Source of the DNA: Rhizobium sp. AC27/96
GTDB lineage: Bacteria > Pseudomonadota > Alphaproteobacteria > Rhizobiales > Rhizobiaceae
Length of the DNA stretch: 64,000 nt
Direction: 5' to 3'
Assembly: GCF_001692325.1 (NCBI RefSeq)
Contig: NZ_LXKN01000001.1
Span: 1,116,001 to 1,180,000 of the forward strand
A program made the translations under genes and the position numbers. Shown one piece after another: positions 7,401-17,192 of this stretch (the first letter of the stretch is position 1; each line of letters starts with the position of its first letter). The notes under the pieces are model-generated. The model saw only the letters and a program-made list of their open reading frames with translations, was not told the DNA's origin and did no database searches.

Positions 7401-7615
7401 CGGAAGCTCAATTATACGCCGAAGCCAGCCGCATCATCCAGATCGCGATGGGCAAAGAGAAAGTCAGCCGAGGACGCGGGCGCAAGGCCGTTACCAACTG
7501 GAGAGCCGATGAAGACCCGCTGGCATATTGGTGTGGCGTCGAAGCCATCGTTTCACTTGTCGATCTCGGCACCCTCCGCGCCAAGCTCTCTCAGGAGAAG
7601 AAAAATGACCTATAA
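7397..7615 (+). CDS. Small phage protein, unknown function
   Basis: 72 residues, overlapping the previous stop by four bases. It has a basic patch KEKVSRGRGRKAVTNW in the middle, compatible with nucleic-acid contact, then PLAYWCGVEAIVSLVD. No family is recognised. Confidence 0.5.
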   Translation: MTEAQLYAEASRIIQIAMGKEKVSRGRGRKAVTNWRADEDPLAYWCGVEAIVSLVDLGTLRAKLSQEKKNDL

Positions 7616-8345
7616 TCAAGCCGCTGAGACTACCGTAGACGATCACCTGCGCAGCATGCTTAGCCTGATGAAGCGCGGGGCAAGAGTAAGCCTTACGGAT
7701 ATCCCGAATGATCCGACATTCCTGAGTTCGCATATTGGTGGCGGCACTGCGCAGGCAATTTCGGAGAAGATCGAACGTCTTTTAGCGGTTTCCGCCTCCC
7801 CCTCCGATGCTGAACGGCATGAGAGGGCGGTACCGGAACCGATCGGCTATGCGAGCGACTACGGGTTGGAGAAGCTCGCCAGCAAGGCGCATTGGTACTG
7901 CCTTTCCGTCTCGAAAGCCAAGGAAAAAGAGTACGTTCACCCCATTTACGCCGCCCCACCCCCCCCCGCAGCGGTGCAAGAGCCGGTGGCCGTGAAGGTG
8001 ATACTTGATCAAGTCGCCGAGATGCTTCGCGTCTATGAGCTTGATCATGCGCATGTTCTAAATGATGAACTAGCGAATCTGATGGCGATCGCCAGGCAGT
8101 TTCGCTCCGCTCTCTCCCCCTCCCAAAGCGACCCCGCACCCGAGATAGCCGCGCTTAGGGAGGAGAACGAGCGGTTGCGGATGGCGCTGGGTGATGCTGA
8201 ACAGGAATTCAATACAATCTCATGCGAAGGCGTTACTGAGACGAGAAGCGTTTCGGATGCTTTGGATCGTGCCAAGTTCTTTGCCGATCGTGGAGCAATT
8301 TCTGCCCGCGCCGCCCTCTCAGAGGCACAGGAGGGACGGAAGTAG
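7605..8345 (+). CDS. Phage protein with C-terminal coiled coil
   Basis: 246 residues from ATG 7605. The middle has a proline run (PPPP) encoded across nine consecutive C bases at 7959-7967. A likely coiled coil lies near residues 180-205 (EIAALREENERLRMALGDAE). The HPIYAAPPPPAAV...EVRxx-type organisation recurs in phage proteins used as accessory or display sequences, but the function is unknown. It overlaps the upstream gene by 11 bases. Confidence 0.5.
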   Translation: MTYNQAAETTVDDHLRSMLSLMKRGARVSLTDIPNDPTFLSSHIGGGTAQAISEKIERLLAVSASPSDAERHERAVPEPIGYASDYGLEKLASKAHWYCLSVSKAKEKEYVHPIYAAPPPPAAVQEPVAVKVILDQVAEMLRVYELDHAHVLNDELANLMAIARQFRSALSPSQSDPAPEIAALREENERLRMALGDAEQEFNTISCEGVTETRSVSDALDRAKFFADRGAISARAALSEAQEGRK

Positions 8346-8552
8346 ATGGCGAAGCTCAATCCATACATCAGAATTATCCGGGCCGCGAACAGAGGAGGTA
8401 CCGTTCGCCTAACGCGACAAGAAGTCTGGCATTTGGCTCAAGACAGTTCAATTGCAACGGTGGCAGCCATAACGGGACAAAGAGAGACTTGTGAAAACGG
8501 GTCATTCTTCATCACTAAATCCGGCTTCATCGATAAGGACTCCTCCCAATGA
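8346..8552 (+). CDS. Small phage protein, unknown function
   Basis: 68 residues starting directly after the previous TAG, with GGAGGGACGGAAG upstream serving as ribosome site. It contains GGTVRLTRQEVWHLAQDSS, vaguely HTH-like, but this is not enough for a domain call. It overlaps the next gene by four bases. Confidence 0.45.
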   Translation: MAKLNPYIRIIRAANRGGTVRLTRQEVWHLAQDSSIATVAAITGQRETCENGSFFITKSGFIDKDSSQ

Positions 8553-9037
8553 CCACACCACACGATAAGGCTTTGGACCCGTGCCCGTTCTGCGGAAGTT
8601 CTGATATCAGATTTACTCTTCATCGTGGCGCAGGCGGGAGATATCACTACGGCGATGATGTTTGGAGCATGTGCTGCTACGAATGCGGCGCATCTGTTCC
8701 GAATAGATACAATGATCATGGTCGACAGTTAATGGTTGACGCTTGGAACCGTCGCGCCCCTCTCTCTGTAGCTGGGAAAGGGGATGGGTGGATGCCGATC
8801 GAGACAGCGCCGAAGGACGGAACGCCGATCCTCGCTATCTATCAATGGCAGGGTAAGCCGCGCTTCATGGTTATCAGACGCCACCTGGAGCATCCCTGGT
8901 GGATGGCGGATCACGACAGCTACATCAAACATGACGACAGCAAGGATACCCATCGGAACTTCGGCTTCACCCATTGGCGTCCTCTCCCCGCTCCACCCTC
9001 CCTACAGTCTGATACGGAGGGAGAAATCCATGGCTGA
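8549..9037 (+). CDS. Lar-like zinc ribbon fused to DUF551-like domain
   Basis: 162 residues. The first part has CPFCGSS (Cys pair) and, about 33 residues later, CCYECGAS followed by AWNRR, the pattern of Lar restriction-alleviation zinc ribbons. The second part, MPIETAPKDGTPILAIY ... THWRPLP, matches DUF551-type phage proteins. Lar proteins of Rac relieve host type I restriction; whether this one does is inference, because the Lar label is widely applied to any such zinc ribbon. Confidence 0.7.
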   Translation: MTTPHDKALDPCPFCGSSDIRFTLHRGAGGRYHYGDDVWSMCCYECGASVPNRYNDHGRQLMVDAWNRRAPLSVAGKGDGWMPIETAPKDGTPILAIYQWQGKPRFMVIRRHLEHPWWMADHDSYIKHDDSKDTHRNFGFTHWRPLPAPPSLQSDTEGEIHG

Positions 9038-9467
9038 CATCATTGAGAGCCTGCGTTCCATGACTGAGCCGGCTGGATTTCATAGTTACCATGATAACGG
9101 TGTCCGCATCTTAGAGATGACATGCAAACCAAACTCTACGGCGCATGAGGCAGCCGATGAGATTATCAGTCTCCGTGCCGAACGAGACGCCTCCAAGGCC
9201 CTGTGCGACGAGATGGCGAAGGAAATCGAGCGCCTACGTGATGCGAACCGAAAGCTTCATCGCCGTGCCCAACTCGGTGAAGGACTTTTCGCAACCGTCA
9301 AGTTCGATCTGGAAATGTGGATTACCACACTCTCATCGCCACCACGCGACACTTCCTCATGGCTCTTCAGATATGCCCTTCGGCATATGGAGCGCGCTGT
9401 CGGCCGATATCACCAAAAAATCGAGCAAGCCGGGAATACCAGTTCACAGGAGATCTTGAATGGTTGA
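9030..9467 (+). CDS. Phage hypothetical protein, coiled coil
   Basis: 145 residues from ATG 9030 (GGAGGGAGAAATCC upstream), overlapping the previous gene by eight bases. A helical region near 40-75 (AADEIISLRAERDASKAL, EMAKEIERLRDANRKLHRR) looks like a coiled coil. The remainder is unremarkable; function unknown. Confidence 0.5.
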   Translation: MADIIESLRSMTEPAGFHSYHDNGVRILEMTCKPNSTAHEAADEIISLRAERDASKALCDEMAKEIERLRDANRKLHRRAQLGEGLFATVKFDLEMWITTLSSPPRDTSSWLFRYALRHMERAVGRYHQKIEQAGNTSSQEILNG

Positions 9468-9861
9468 CAAGAAAACAGCCGTCCTTGATTTGCTGCGCCT
9501 CAGGGCGAAGACGATGAACGGGGCTCATCCAGTTGGAGCCGGCGATGGCAAAACCTATGTCCCAAATTACTACGGGTCGAGTGATCAACGGCTCGATCGG
9601 CAGGCGATTGAGGTGATCGAAGAGCTTGAGGCCAAGCTTGCTGAGGCCGAGGGTTTCGCAATGATAGTTCGGAAGGCAAATGGTGATCTTTCAGATTTGC
9701 TGATCGAAAATGGCATATTGGTTCCTCAAAGGCCGACGATGGAAGATATCCTTCGCGAGCAATTGGAAAATCCAAACTCTCCTCGTCTTCCCAAATCCTC
9801 TTATGCAAATCGGTCAGAGGGCGGCTTTGTATCTAACGCAAAGGGAGATGAAAATGGCTGA
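9460..9861 (+). CDS. Phage hypothetical protein
   Basis: 133 residues overlapping both neighbours by eight bases. A helix near 45-65 (AIEVIEELEAKLAEAEGF) precedes a disordered, Pro/Ser/Asn-rich C-terminus. No known domain. Confidence 0.45.
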   Translation: MVDKKTAVLDLLRLRAKTMNGAHPVGAGDGKTYVPNYYGSSDQRLDRQAIEVIEELEAKLAEAEGFAMIVRKANGDLSDLLIENGILVPQRPTMEDILREQLENPNSPRLPKSSYANRSEGGFVSNAKGDENG

Positions 9862-10126
9862 CGCTTTGGAAGAGCTGAAGGTGATCGGCCTTCACATGCA
9901 CACCACCAGCAAAGCTCTGAATAGGGCCATTCGAGAGATACAGCGCTTACAGGCACAGAATGCGACCATCCGTTGCGAGACGATTGAAGAAGCTGCCAAG
10001 GTCGCTGAACGCCTCGGCAGCCCTCTCGTTCGCGGAGAATCTGGGCCCGAATATGTCAACGGCAACTGCGATATTGCGGCCGCCATCCGCTCCCTTGCTA
10101 AGGCAAAGGAGGCGGACCATGGCTGA
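9854..10126 (+). CDS. Small phage protein, unknown function
   Basis: 90 residues from ATG 9854 (GGGAGATG upstream). The first half is helical (ALNRAIREIQRLQAQNATIR), and the segment TIEEAAKVAERLG...AAAIRSLAK resembles the C-terminal part of several small phage proteins of unknown role. It overlaps the HD-domain gene by eight bases, with AAAGGAGG inside its end serving that gene. Confidence 0.5.
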   Translation: MADALEELKVIGLHMHTTSKALNRAIREIQRLQAQNATIRCETIEEAAKVAERLGSPLVRGESGPEYVNGNCDIAAAIRSLAKAKEADHG

Positions 10127-10607
10127 CATGCTCTCCAAGGCCATCCAGATCGCGGCCTATTGGCACGCCGGGCAGGTCGACAAGAGTGGCGCTCCATACA
10201 TCCTGCATCCGCTCCGCGTCATGATGTCGGTGGAAGGCGAGACGGACAAGATCGTCGCCGTGCTCCATGATGTCTTGGAAGATACGGAGCTGACGGCGGA
10301 TGATCTGCGGGCGCATAAATTCTCGTCCGAGATCCGAGAGGCGGTGCAGGCCCTCACCCGTCAGACCGGCGAGGACTATTTCGATTTCATCGCCAGGATC
10401 ATACCCAATCCGATCGCTCGACGGGTAAAGCTTGCCGACATCGCCGACAATCTATCTCCGGCTCGATCCAGCGGCTTGAACATGAAGCTTGAGGCTCGCT
10501 ACCAGCGGGCTCGTCATATCCTGCTCGGCACACTCAAGCCCCAGTCAGAATCCGCCCCAAATCCATTGCAAGAACAAAATGCCAACATAGGCAAGGAGGG
10601 AAAATGA
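10119..10607 (+). CDS. Small HD-domain phosphohydrolase (alarmone-hydrolase-like)
   Basis: 162 residues. It carries the metal-binding pattern of the RelA/SpoT hydrolase (MESH1-like) group: HAGQVDKSGAPYILHPLRVM with the first His, LHDVLEDT with the HD pair, and VKLADIADNLS for the distal Asp-x-x-Asp. A (p)ppGpp- or related nucleotide-hydrolysing activity is a family-based inference; no synthetase domain is present. Strong ribosome site (AAAGGAGG). The C-terminal 25 residues are polar and probably disordered. Confidence 0.75.
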   Translation: MADMLSKAIQIAAYWHAGQVDKSGAPYILHPLRVMMSVEGETDKIVAVLHDVLEDTELTADDLRAHKFSSEIREAVQALTRQTGEDYFDFIARIIPNPIARRVKLADIADNLSPARSSGLNMKLEARYQRARHILLGTLKPQSESAPNPLQEQNANIGKEGK

Positions 10608-11041
10608 CAAAGAATGAACGTCTTCGCCTAGCGCGGTCGAACGCCGGGTTCGCATCAGCCTCTGCTGGCGCATTAGCGGTTGGCGTCACGACGTCAACAT
10701 ATATTCATCATGAAAACGGTACGCGCGATTTCGATGAACAGAAAGCGCTCATCTACGGGAAATACTTTAGTGTCGATCCTTCATGGATACTCTTTGGAGA
10801 CCGTGAACCGGATCGGAAGCCGTCTGCTCTGCCCGATGGGAACCGCTATGATTATGGCACCCATGAATGCCTGGATCGGACCTACCTTGTCATGGAGATG
10901 TTCAGCTACGTCTCAGAGCACCCACAAGTGAAGGCAAACCCACAGTGGACGGAGATGGCCGAAAAGGCTCATCACGCGCTATGGGAGCTTTATCAGGCGA
11001 TTGGGGCGACATCCGGCGATGAAGCAAAGGAGGGCGCGTGA
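10604..11041 (+). CDS. XRE-family HTH regulator
   Basis: 145 residues. The N-terminal helix-turn-helix (ERLRLARSNAGFASASAGA..VGVTTSTYIHHENG) is of the XRE/Cro type, followed by FSVDPSWILFGD, a common end of such domains. The C-terminal half is helical, without a peptidase domain, so it is not a self-cleaving repressor. It may control the integrase or late switching. It overlaps the HD gene by four bases. Confidence 0.75.
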   Translation: MTKNERLRLARSNAGFASASAGALAVGVTTSTYIHHENGTRDFDEQKALIYGKYFSVDPSWILFGDREPDRKPSALPDGNRYDYGTHECLDRTYLVMEMFSYVSEHPQVKANPQWTEMAEKAHHALWELYQAIGATSGDEAKEGA

Positions 11042-11238
11042 CAGCCTCCGCATTGTTCCAACCGGCGAAGCGAGTCCGTGCGTCTGAGCGCGCGATGCGC
11101 ATTGCGTTGAAGGTCTTGCAGGATTCTGGCGTGTCTGTGGAAAAGGTGTGTGTAAGCGGTGGACAAATCGAGATCCACTGCGGGCACGTTGAAGGTTCGC
11201 AACCCTCACAAGATCATGGAGGCCCCGAAGATTGGTGA
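11038..11238 (+). CDS. Small phage protein upstream of integrase
   Basis: 66 residues from GTG 11038, in a four-base overlap with the XRE gene. It has an ALKVLQDSGVSVEKVCVSGGQIEIHCG segment found in small proteins next to integrases of alphaproteobacterial prophages. The position would suit an excisionase, but no winged-helix or HTH motif is evident, so I leave it unnamed. Confidence 0.5.
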   Translation: MTASALFQPAKRVRASERAMRIALKVLQDSGVSVEKVCVSGGQIEIHCGHVEGSQPSQDHGGPEDW

Positions 11239-11246
11239 GGGCTTAC

Positions 11247-12314
11247 ATGCAAATCAAATTTCCCGGGCTAATACGGCAGGATTTGCCGTCAGGCTCGGTT
11301 ATCTATCGCGTGCGGCCAAAGGGGCAACACAGCAAGCGCATTCAGATCTTTGCTACGCCGGGCGATGAGGATTTCAGTCGTCAATATCATCTAGCGCGTC
11401 GTGGCATAAAGCCGGACAAACTGAAAAAACCGTCTGAAGAGGCAATGCCTCAGACCATCGGATGGCTGGTACATACCTATTTCGAATATCTGGACGAGCG
11501 TGTTAAGGCCAAAACCACGAGCGCTAAGACACTCAAGAAAAAGAAGAACCTTCTCAATCGGTTGCTCAAAACTCCTGATAAAAAGATGCAGATTCCCCGA
11601 GAGAAACTGATCGAGATGCAGGATGCTATGGGATCAACGCCGGCTCAAGCCGACGCGTTCATTGAAGCGGTTGGCGTCATGTTCGATTGGGCGGTTGATC
11701 GCAAGTATCTCAAGGAAAACACGGCCCGCGGCATAAAGTCAGTCTACCGTAAGGGTGACGGGGCAACGCCGTGGAAAGCCGCAGACGTGAAAGCCTTTTT
11801 TGCGAAGCACAAGGCTGGCTCTACGCCTCACGTCGCAATGTCTGTCCTACTGTGGACTGGCTGCCGCATCGAAGACCTGACGCTACTGGGGAGAGCGCAT
11901 GAAGTCGTCATTGATGGCGTGGATGCCCTTCGCTGGATCCCGTTGAAAAAGGGATCGTCAGAGGTTTGCATCCCCTTGCTAGACCCTTTGCGGGCGGCCG
12001 TGCGAGCACCAACCGTCCTAGGGAGTACATACGTCATCCGGCGCGGCGCAAAAGCCTATGCGAGCGGCGACGCTATGTCAGCGATGTTTAAGCGATGGTG
12101 TGTTGACGCCGAGATCGGACATCTATCAGCCCATGGCGTGAGAAAGGGTCTTGCTGAGGTTTTGGCAGAGCTTGGCTGTAGCCAATACGAGATAATGGCG
12201 ATTCTCGGTCACTCGGAAGCCAAGACGAGCGAGGTCTACACGCGCCGAGTTGAGCGCTGGAACCTAGCCAAAACTGCACTTGCAAAGGTGGGGAAATTTG
12301 GCGACTGGGGATGA
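11247..12314 (+). CDS. int: Tyrosine-type phage integrase
   Basis: 355 residues. It catalyses site-specific recombination at the tRNA-Leu site. Catalytic-domain residues are visible in order: Arg in LLWTGCRIEDLTLL, Lys in WIPLKKGSSEVCIPL, His-x-x-Arg in LSAHGVRKGL, His in ILGHSEAKTSEVYTRRV, and the Tyr nucleophile in the same segment. The N-terminal part (about 60-150) is the SAM-like core-binding region, preceded by a short arm-binding segment. ATG 11247 is chosen because GGTGAGGG lies six bases upstream; a TTG at 11232 is an alternative. Confidence 0.93.
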   Translation: MQIKFPGLIRQDLPSGSVIYRVRPKGQHSKRIQIFATPGDEDFSRQYHLARRGIKPDKLKKPSEEAMPQTIGWLVHTYFEYLDERVKAKTTSAKTLKKKKNLLNRLLKTPDKKMQIPREKLIEMQDAMGSTPAQADAFIEAVGVMFDWAVDRKYLKENTARGIKSVYRKGDGATPWKAADVKAFFAKHKAGSTPHVAMSVLLWTGCRIEDLTLLGRAHEVVIDGVDALRWIPLKKGSSEVCIPLLDPLRAAVRAPTVLGSTYVIRRGAKAYASGDAMSAMFKRWCVDAEIGHLSAHGVRKGLAEVLAELGCSQYEIMAILGHSEAKTSEVYTRRVERWNLAKTALAKVGKFGDWG

Positions 12315-12318
12315 TTTT

Positions 12319-12391
12319 GGTCCAATGCTTACAAAACGTTGGACCATTATCACAGTCAAATGCCTGTATTACAGGCTCTCCAAAAAGGAGA
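12319..12391. repeat. Three successive inverted repeats between integrase and tRNA (candidate att region)
   Basis: GGTCCAA (12319-12325)/TTGGACC (12339-12345), GCCTGTA-T-TACAGGC (12362-12376, perfect) and TCTCC-A5-GGAGA (12377-12391) fill the gap between the integrase stop and the encoded CCA of tRNA-Leu. They may be integrase or host-factor arm sites of the hybrid attachment site, or terminators for int and the tRNA; the evidence does not separate these. Confidence 0.5.
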
Positions 12392-12392
12392 A

Positions 12393-12477
12393 TGGTGCGG
12401 TCGAGAAGACTCGAACTTCCACGGGTTGCCCCACAGCGACCTCAACGCTGCGCGTCTACCAATTCCGCCACGACCGC
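12393..12477 (-). tRNA. tRNA-Leu (anticodon GAG)
   Basis: Read on the minus strand the acceptor stem is GCGGTCG/CGACCGC with an encoded CCA. The D arm (GCGGAATTGGTAGACGC), anticodon stem AGCG/CGCT around loop TTGAGGT (anticodon GAG), a long variable arm and the T arm (GTTCGAGTC) are all present, 85 bases in total. The long variable arm fits the type II tRNA-Leu fold. Its 3' end faces the integrase, so it is the likely integration site; the gene remains intact. Confidence 0.95.
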
Positions 12478-12512
12478 ATCGTGGTAGGGCCGAATTGCTC
12501 CGGCGCGGCTGC

Positions 12513-12541
12513 ATGTAGCAAAAGCATTCGGGGGGCACAAG
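12513..12541 (-). promoter_or_regulatory. Promoter of tRNA-Leu
   Basis: On the minus strand CTTGTG (12541-12536) and CTACAT (12518-12513) are separated by exactly 17 bases, close to the alphaproteobacterial CTTGAC-N17-CTATAT consensus. Transcription would begin near 12505, about 28 bases before the tRNA. Confidence 0.6.
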
Positions 12542-12719
12542 AGCGATGTGTCAGTTTTTTTAAATTCCTTCACAGCTCCTCGAACCACCAGTCCCGAATT
12601 GTCGAAGAAGCGCCGTAGATGTTTGAATTTCCGTCCGAATACCTCCATATGTGGACAAACGTCGGCGCACTGGATTTCCTGTATGAGTGGTCTGCCGGAT
12701 TGGCGCAAAGGACTGCCAG

Positions 12720-13436
12720 ATGCTTCGCACCGAACTCTCACATCAAATGTTTCCCTCGCAAGGCACCCCGCCGGTACGCTGGCGCATCGCCGATGGCCTT
12801 GTGCCCTATGACGAAGCGGTGGCGACCATGGAAGCCGAAGTAGCCGCCATTGCCGACGGTCGTTCGCCGGAACTCGTCTGGCTGGTCGAGCACCCTCCTC
12901 TTTATACGGCCGGCACCAGCGCCAATGCGGCTGACCTCATAGAGCCGGATCGCTTTCCGGTCTTCGCCACCGGGCGTGGCGGTGAATACACCTATCACGG
13001 GCCGGGTCAGCGCGTTGCCTATGTCATGCTCGATCTGAAGTGTCGGCGGCAGGATATCCGCGCTTTCGTGGCCTCTCTCGAAGAGGTCATCATCCGCACC
13101 CTCGAATCGATGAACGTACGCGGTGAGCGGCGCGAGGATCGTGTCGGTGTCTGGGTGAAGCGTCCGGAGCGGCCGGCGCTGCCTGACGGAACCATGGCCG
13201 AGGACAAGATTGCCGCCCTTGGTATTCGCGTGCGCAAATGGGTGACGTTTCACGGCCTCTCGCTGAACGTCGACCCCGATCTCGGCCATTTCACCGGCAT
13301 CGTCCCCTGCGGGATCTCCGCCTATGGCGTGACCAGCCTCGTCGACCTCGGTCTGCCCGTCATGATGGCGGATGTCGATATCCGCCTCCGCGAAGCTTTC
13401 GAGCAGGTGTTCGGCGAAACCGTCAACGACGCTTAA
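12720..13436 (+). CDS. lipB: Octanoyltransferase LipB
   Basis: 238 residues. It transfers octanoyl groups from acyl carrier protein to lipoyl domains, the first step of lipoate assembly (needed, for example, by GcvH encoded at 28065). Motifs: [16 protein letters not shown], the [22 protein letters not shown] signature, GVWV, and [17 protein letters not shown] with the catalytic Lys, then GIVPCGI with the active-site Cys. ATG 12720 has AAAGGA upstream; an earlier in-frame start at 12687 is less likely. It converges with and overlaps the next gene by four bases. Confidence 0.93.
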   Translation: MLRTELSHQMFPSQGTPPVRWRIADGLVPYDEAVATMEAEVAAIADGRSPELVWLVEHPPLYTAGTSANAADLIEPDRFPVFATGRGGEYTYHGPGQRVAYVMLDLKCRRQDIRAFVASLEEVIIRTLESMNVRGERREDRVGVWVKRPERPALPDGTMAEDKIAALGIRVRKWVTFHGLSLNVDPDLGHFTGIVPCGISAYGVTSLVDLGLPVMMADVDIRLREAFEQVFGETVNDA

Positions 13437-13855
13437 TGCGCGATGTCCTTGCTGACATTGCGCAGCCGGATCTGATGATCGAGCCGTTCGATCTGGCTGG
13501 TCGTCGCTTCGATCAGCCGGCCGATTTCCTGATGGGCAGACCGTAGTCGCGAAAGTTCATTTCTCACGGCCACCAGCGCCCGTTCATCGCTGTCGTCGCC
13601 TGGCCCGTCGCCGGTTCCGGTCATCAACCAGGCGGGCGAGACGCCAAAAAGATCCGACATCTTGATCAGAGTGGATGGCGCGGGTTCGGAGCGATCGGAT
13701 TCCCACGCAAGCATCGTTTCCTCGCTGACGCCAAGCTTGTTCGCCAGCGTCTCGAGATTGATGCCGGCGGCATCACGCGCCATGGAGAGCCGGCCGCCCA
13801 AGGTATCGCCGCCCTCGTCCGAAAAAACGGTCGTCTCTTGTTCGGTCTTGAACAT
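13433..13855 (-). CDS. XRE-family transcriptional regulator
   Basis: 140 residues. The HTH ([20 protein letters not shown], then [15 protein letters not shown]) occupies residues 20-75, followed by [11 protein letters not shown] and a C-terminal helix with heptad character ([20 protein letters not shown]) likely used for dimerisation. The gene converges on lipB with a four-base tail overlap. A perfect inverted repeat at 13902-13938 lies just upstream of the start and is a candidate autoregulatory site. Confidence 0.85.
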   Translation of the reverse strand: MFKTEQETTVFSDEGGDTLGGRLSMARDAAGINLETLANKLGVSEETMLAWESDRSEPAPSTLIKMSDLFGVSPAWLMTGTGDGPGDDSDERALVAVRNELSRLRSAHQEIGRLIEATTSQIERLDHQIRLRNVSKDIAH

Positions 13856-13901
13856 CGGTGCGATCCCTTTCCTGGCCGCGCCGACGAATTCATGCGCGGC
13901 G

Positions 13902-13938
13902 CCTATCTGTTTTAGCCGTTTCCAAAAGCACAGATAGG
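13902..13938. promoter_or_regulatory. Inverted repeat upstream of the XRE gene (candidate operator)
   Basis: CCTATCTGT (13902-13910) and ACAGATAGG (13930-13938) are perfect inverted copies separated by 19 bases, a 28-base centre-to-centre distance. They start about 47 bases before the XRE start codon. Two half-sites on about the same helix face suit a dimeric or tetrameric XRE regulator; binding is inferred. Confidence 0.5.
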
Positions 13939-14075
13939 TCTATGGGCGTCATCTCGCCACCATGATCTGTCCCAAATGGAAAAGTGCGCCCTCGTCCGCC
14001 GTCATCCCCGCGGTTTTGAATTCCGCCGCTGATCGCTTCTTGATTGCACGCCGTTCCTGTGTTTGATGACAGTCC

Positions 14076-15011
14076 ATGTCCGTCGCCTCAGCCGCTCCCA
14101 GCCAGCAAAATCCGCTTCAAGGCATGACGATCATGGCAAGCGCCATGATCATGCTGCCGATGATGGATGCGATCGCCAAATACATGGCGAGTTTCGAGGG
14201 CATGTCACCGGGCCAGGTGACATTCTACCGCTTCTTCTTCCAGCTCGTGTGCATGCTGCCGCTTCTGGCGACGATTTCCGGCCGTGCTGCCTTCTCGGCG
14301 AAACGCCCCTGGCTTAATCTTTTGCGCGGCGCCCTGCATGGAGCCGCAAGTCTGCTCTTTTTCGCGGCCGTCAAATACATGCCGCTCGCCGACGTCTTCG
14401 CGATCTATTTCGTCGAGCCGTTCATGCTGACGGCGCTTTCCGCCGTATTTCTCGGCGACAAGGTGGGGTGGCGGCGCTGGCTTGCCATCGCCATCGGTTT
14501 CGGCGGCGCGATGATCGTCATCCAGCCGAGTTTCGAGATTTTCGGGTTGAAGGCCCTGCTTCCGGTCGCCTGCGCCTTTCTCTACGCGCTCTATCTGTTC
14601 ATGAACCGCGCCGTCGGCGAAGCCGATTCGCCAATGACGATGCAGATCATGGCGGGCGTGGGCGGCACATTGTTCATGACCTTCGCCCTGTTTACAGGCG
14701 CCTCGGCAGGCATTGCCGATTTCGAACCGTCCCTGCCCGCCTCGGCGCTCGGTCTCGTGCTTCTGCTGATCCTGGGTTCGATCTCCGGCTACGCGCACAT
14801 GCTCGTCGTCAGGGCCTTCCGGCTGGCGCCCCTGTCGTTGCTCGCACCGTTCCAGTATTTCGAGATCATCTCGGCGACGATCCTCGGTTATGCGATCTTT
14901 GGCGATTTTCCCAATTTTTCCAAATGGATCGGCATCGCCATCATTGTCGGTTCTGGACTCTTCATCATCTGGCGGGAGCGCGTGCAGTCGCGATCGGAGA
15001 ATTTGAGGTAG
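14076..15011 (+). CDS. EamA/DMT-family membrane transporter
   Basis: 311 residues with about ten hydrophobic segments in two five-helix EamA repeats. Typical features are the short first helix with MIMLPMMDAIAKYMA, LADVFAIYFVEPFMLTALSAVFLGDKVGWRRW at the end of repeat one, and the same pattern at FQYFEIISATILGYAIFGDFP in repeat two. It is an inner-membrane metabolite exporter of unknown substrate. It lies upstream of pccA on the same strand with an 81-base gap, so operon membership is uncertain. Confidence 0.85.
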   Translation: MSVASAAPSQQNPLQGMTIMASAMIMLPMMDAIAKYMASFEGMSPGQVTFYRFFFQLVCMLPLLATISGRAAFSAKRPWLNLLRGALHGAASLLFFAAVKYMPLADVFAIYFVEPFMLTALSAVFLGDKVGWRRWLAIAIGFGGAMIVIQPSFEIFGLKALLPVACAFLYALYLFMNRAVGEADSPMTMQIMAGVGGTLFMTFALFTGASAGIADFEPSLPASALGLVLLLILGSISGYAHMLVVRAFRLAPLSLLAPFQYFEIISATILGYAIFGDFPNFSKWIGIAIIVGSGLFIIWRERVQSRSENLR

Positions 15012-15092
15012 GTGCGGATATCTTGCGCATGGACCGGCGGCCCGGTTTGTGGCTAAAACACTGAGACAGCAGACATATTGGGCGGAGATTGC

Positions 15093-17102
<2,010 letters not shown>

Positions 17103-17192
17103 TCAAAATCCGGCATTGATTTCACTTGAGGCGTCCCGTACGCCCATGCCAATGTCGTGCGAACCAAAATCATTGCAGGAAGGGATGAGACG

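Larger units (their letters stand above)
1..12395. mobile_element. Right end of a tRNA-Leu-integrated element (prophage early region)
   Basis: The stretch carries a repressor fragment, about 25 small overlapping plus-strand genes typical of temperate-phage early operons (exonuclease, RecT, DUF968, Lar-like, XRE), and a tyrosine integrase whose stop lies about 80 bases from the encoded CCA end of a tRNA-Leu gene. Integration at a tRNA 3' end with the integrase beside it is the classic arrangement. No capsid, portal, terminase or lysis gene is in the window, so the element continues to the left and its other attachment site cannot be seen. The right boundary is inferred to fall within the 3' part of the tRNA. 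It could also be an integrative element with phage-derived genes rather than a complete prophage. Confidence 0.85.
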
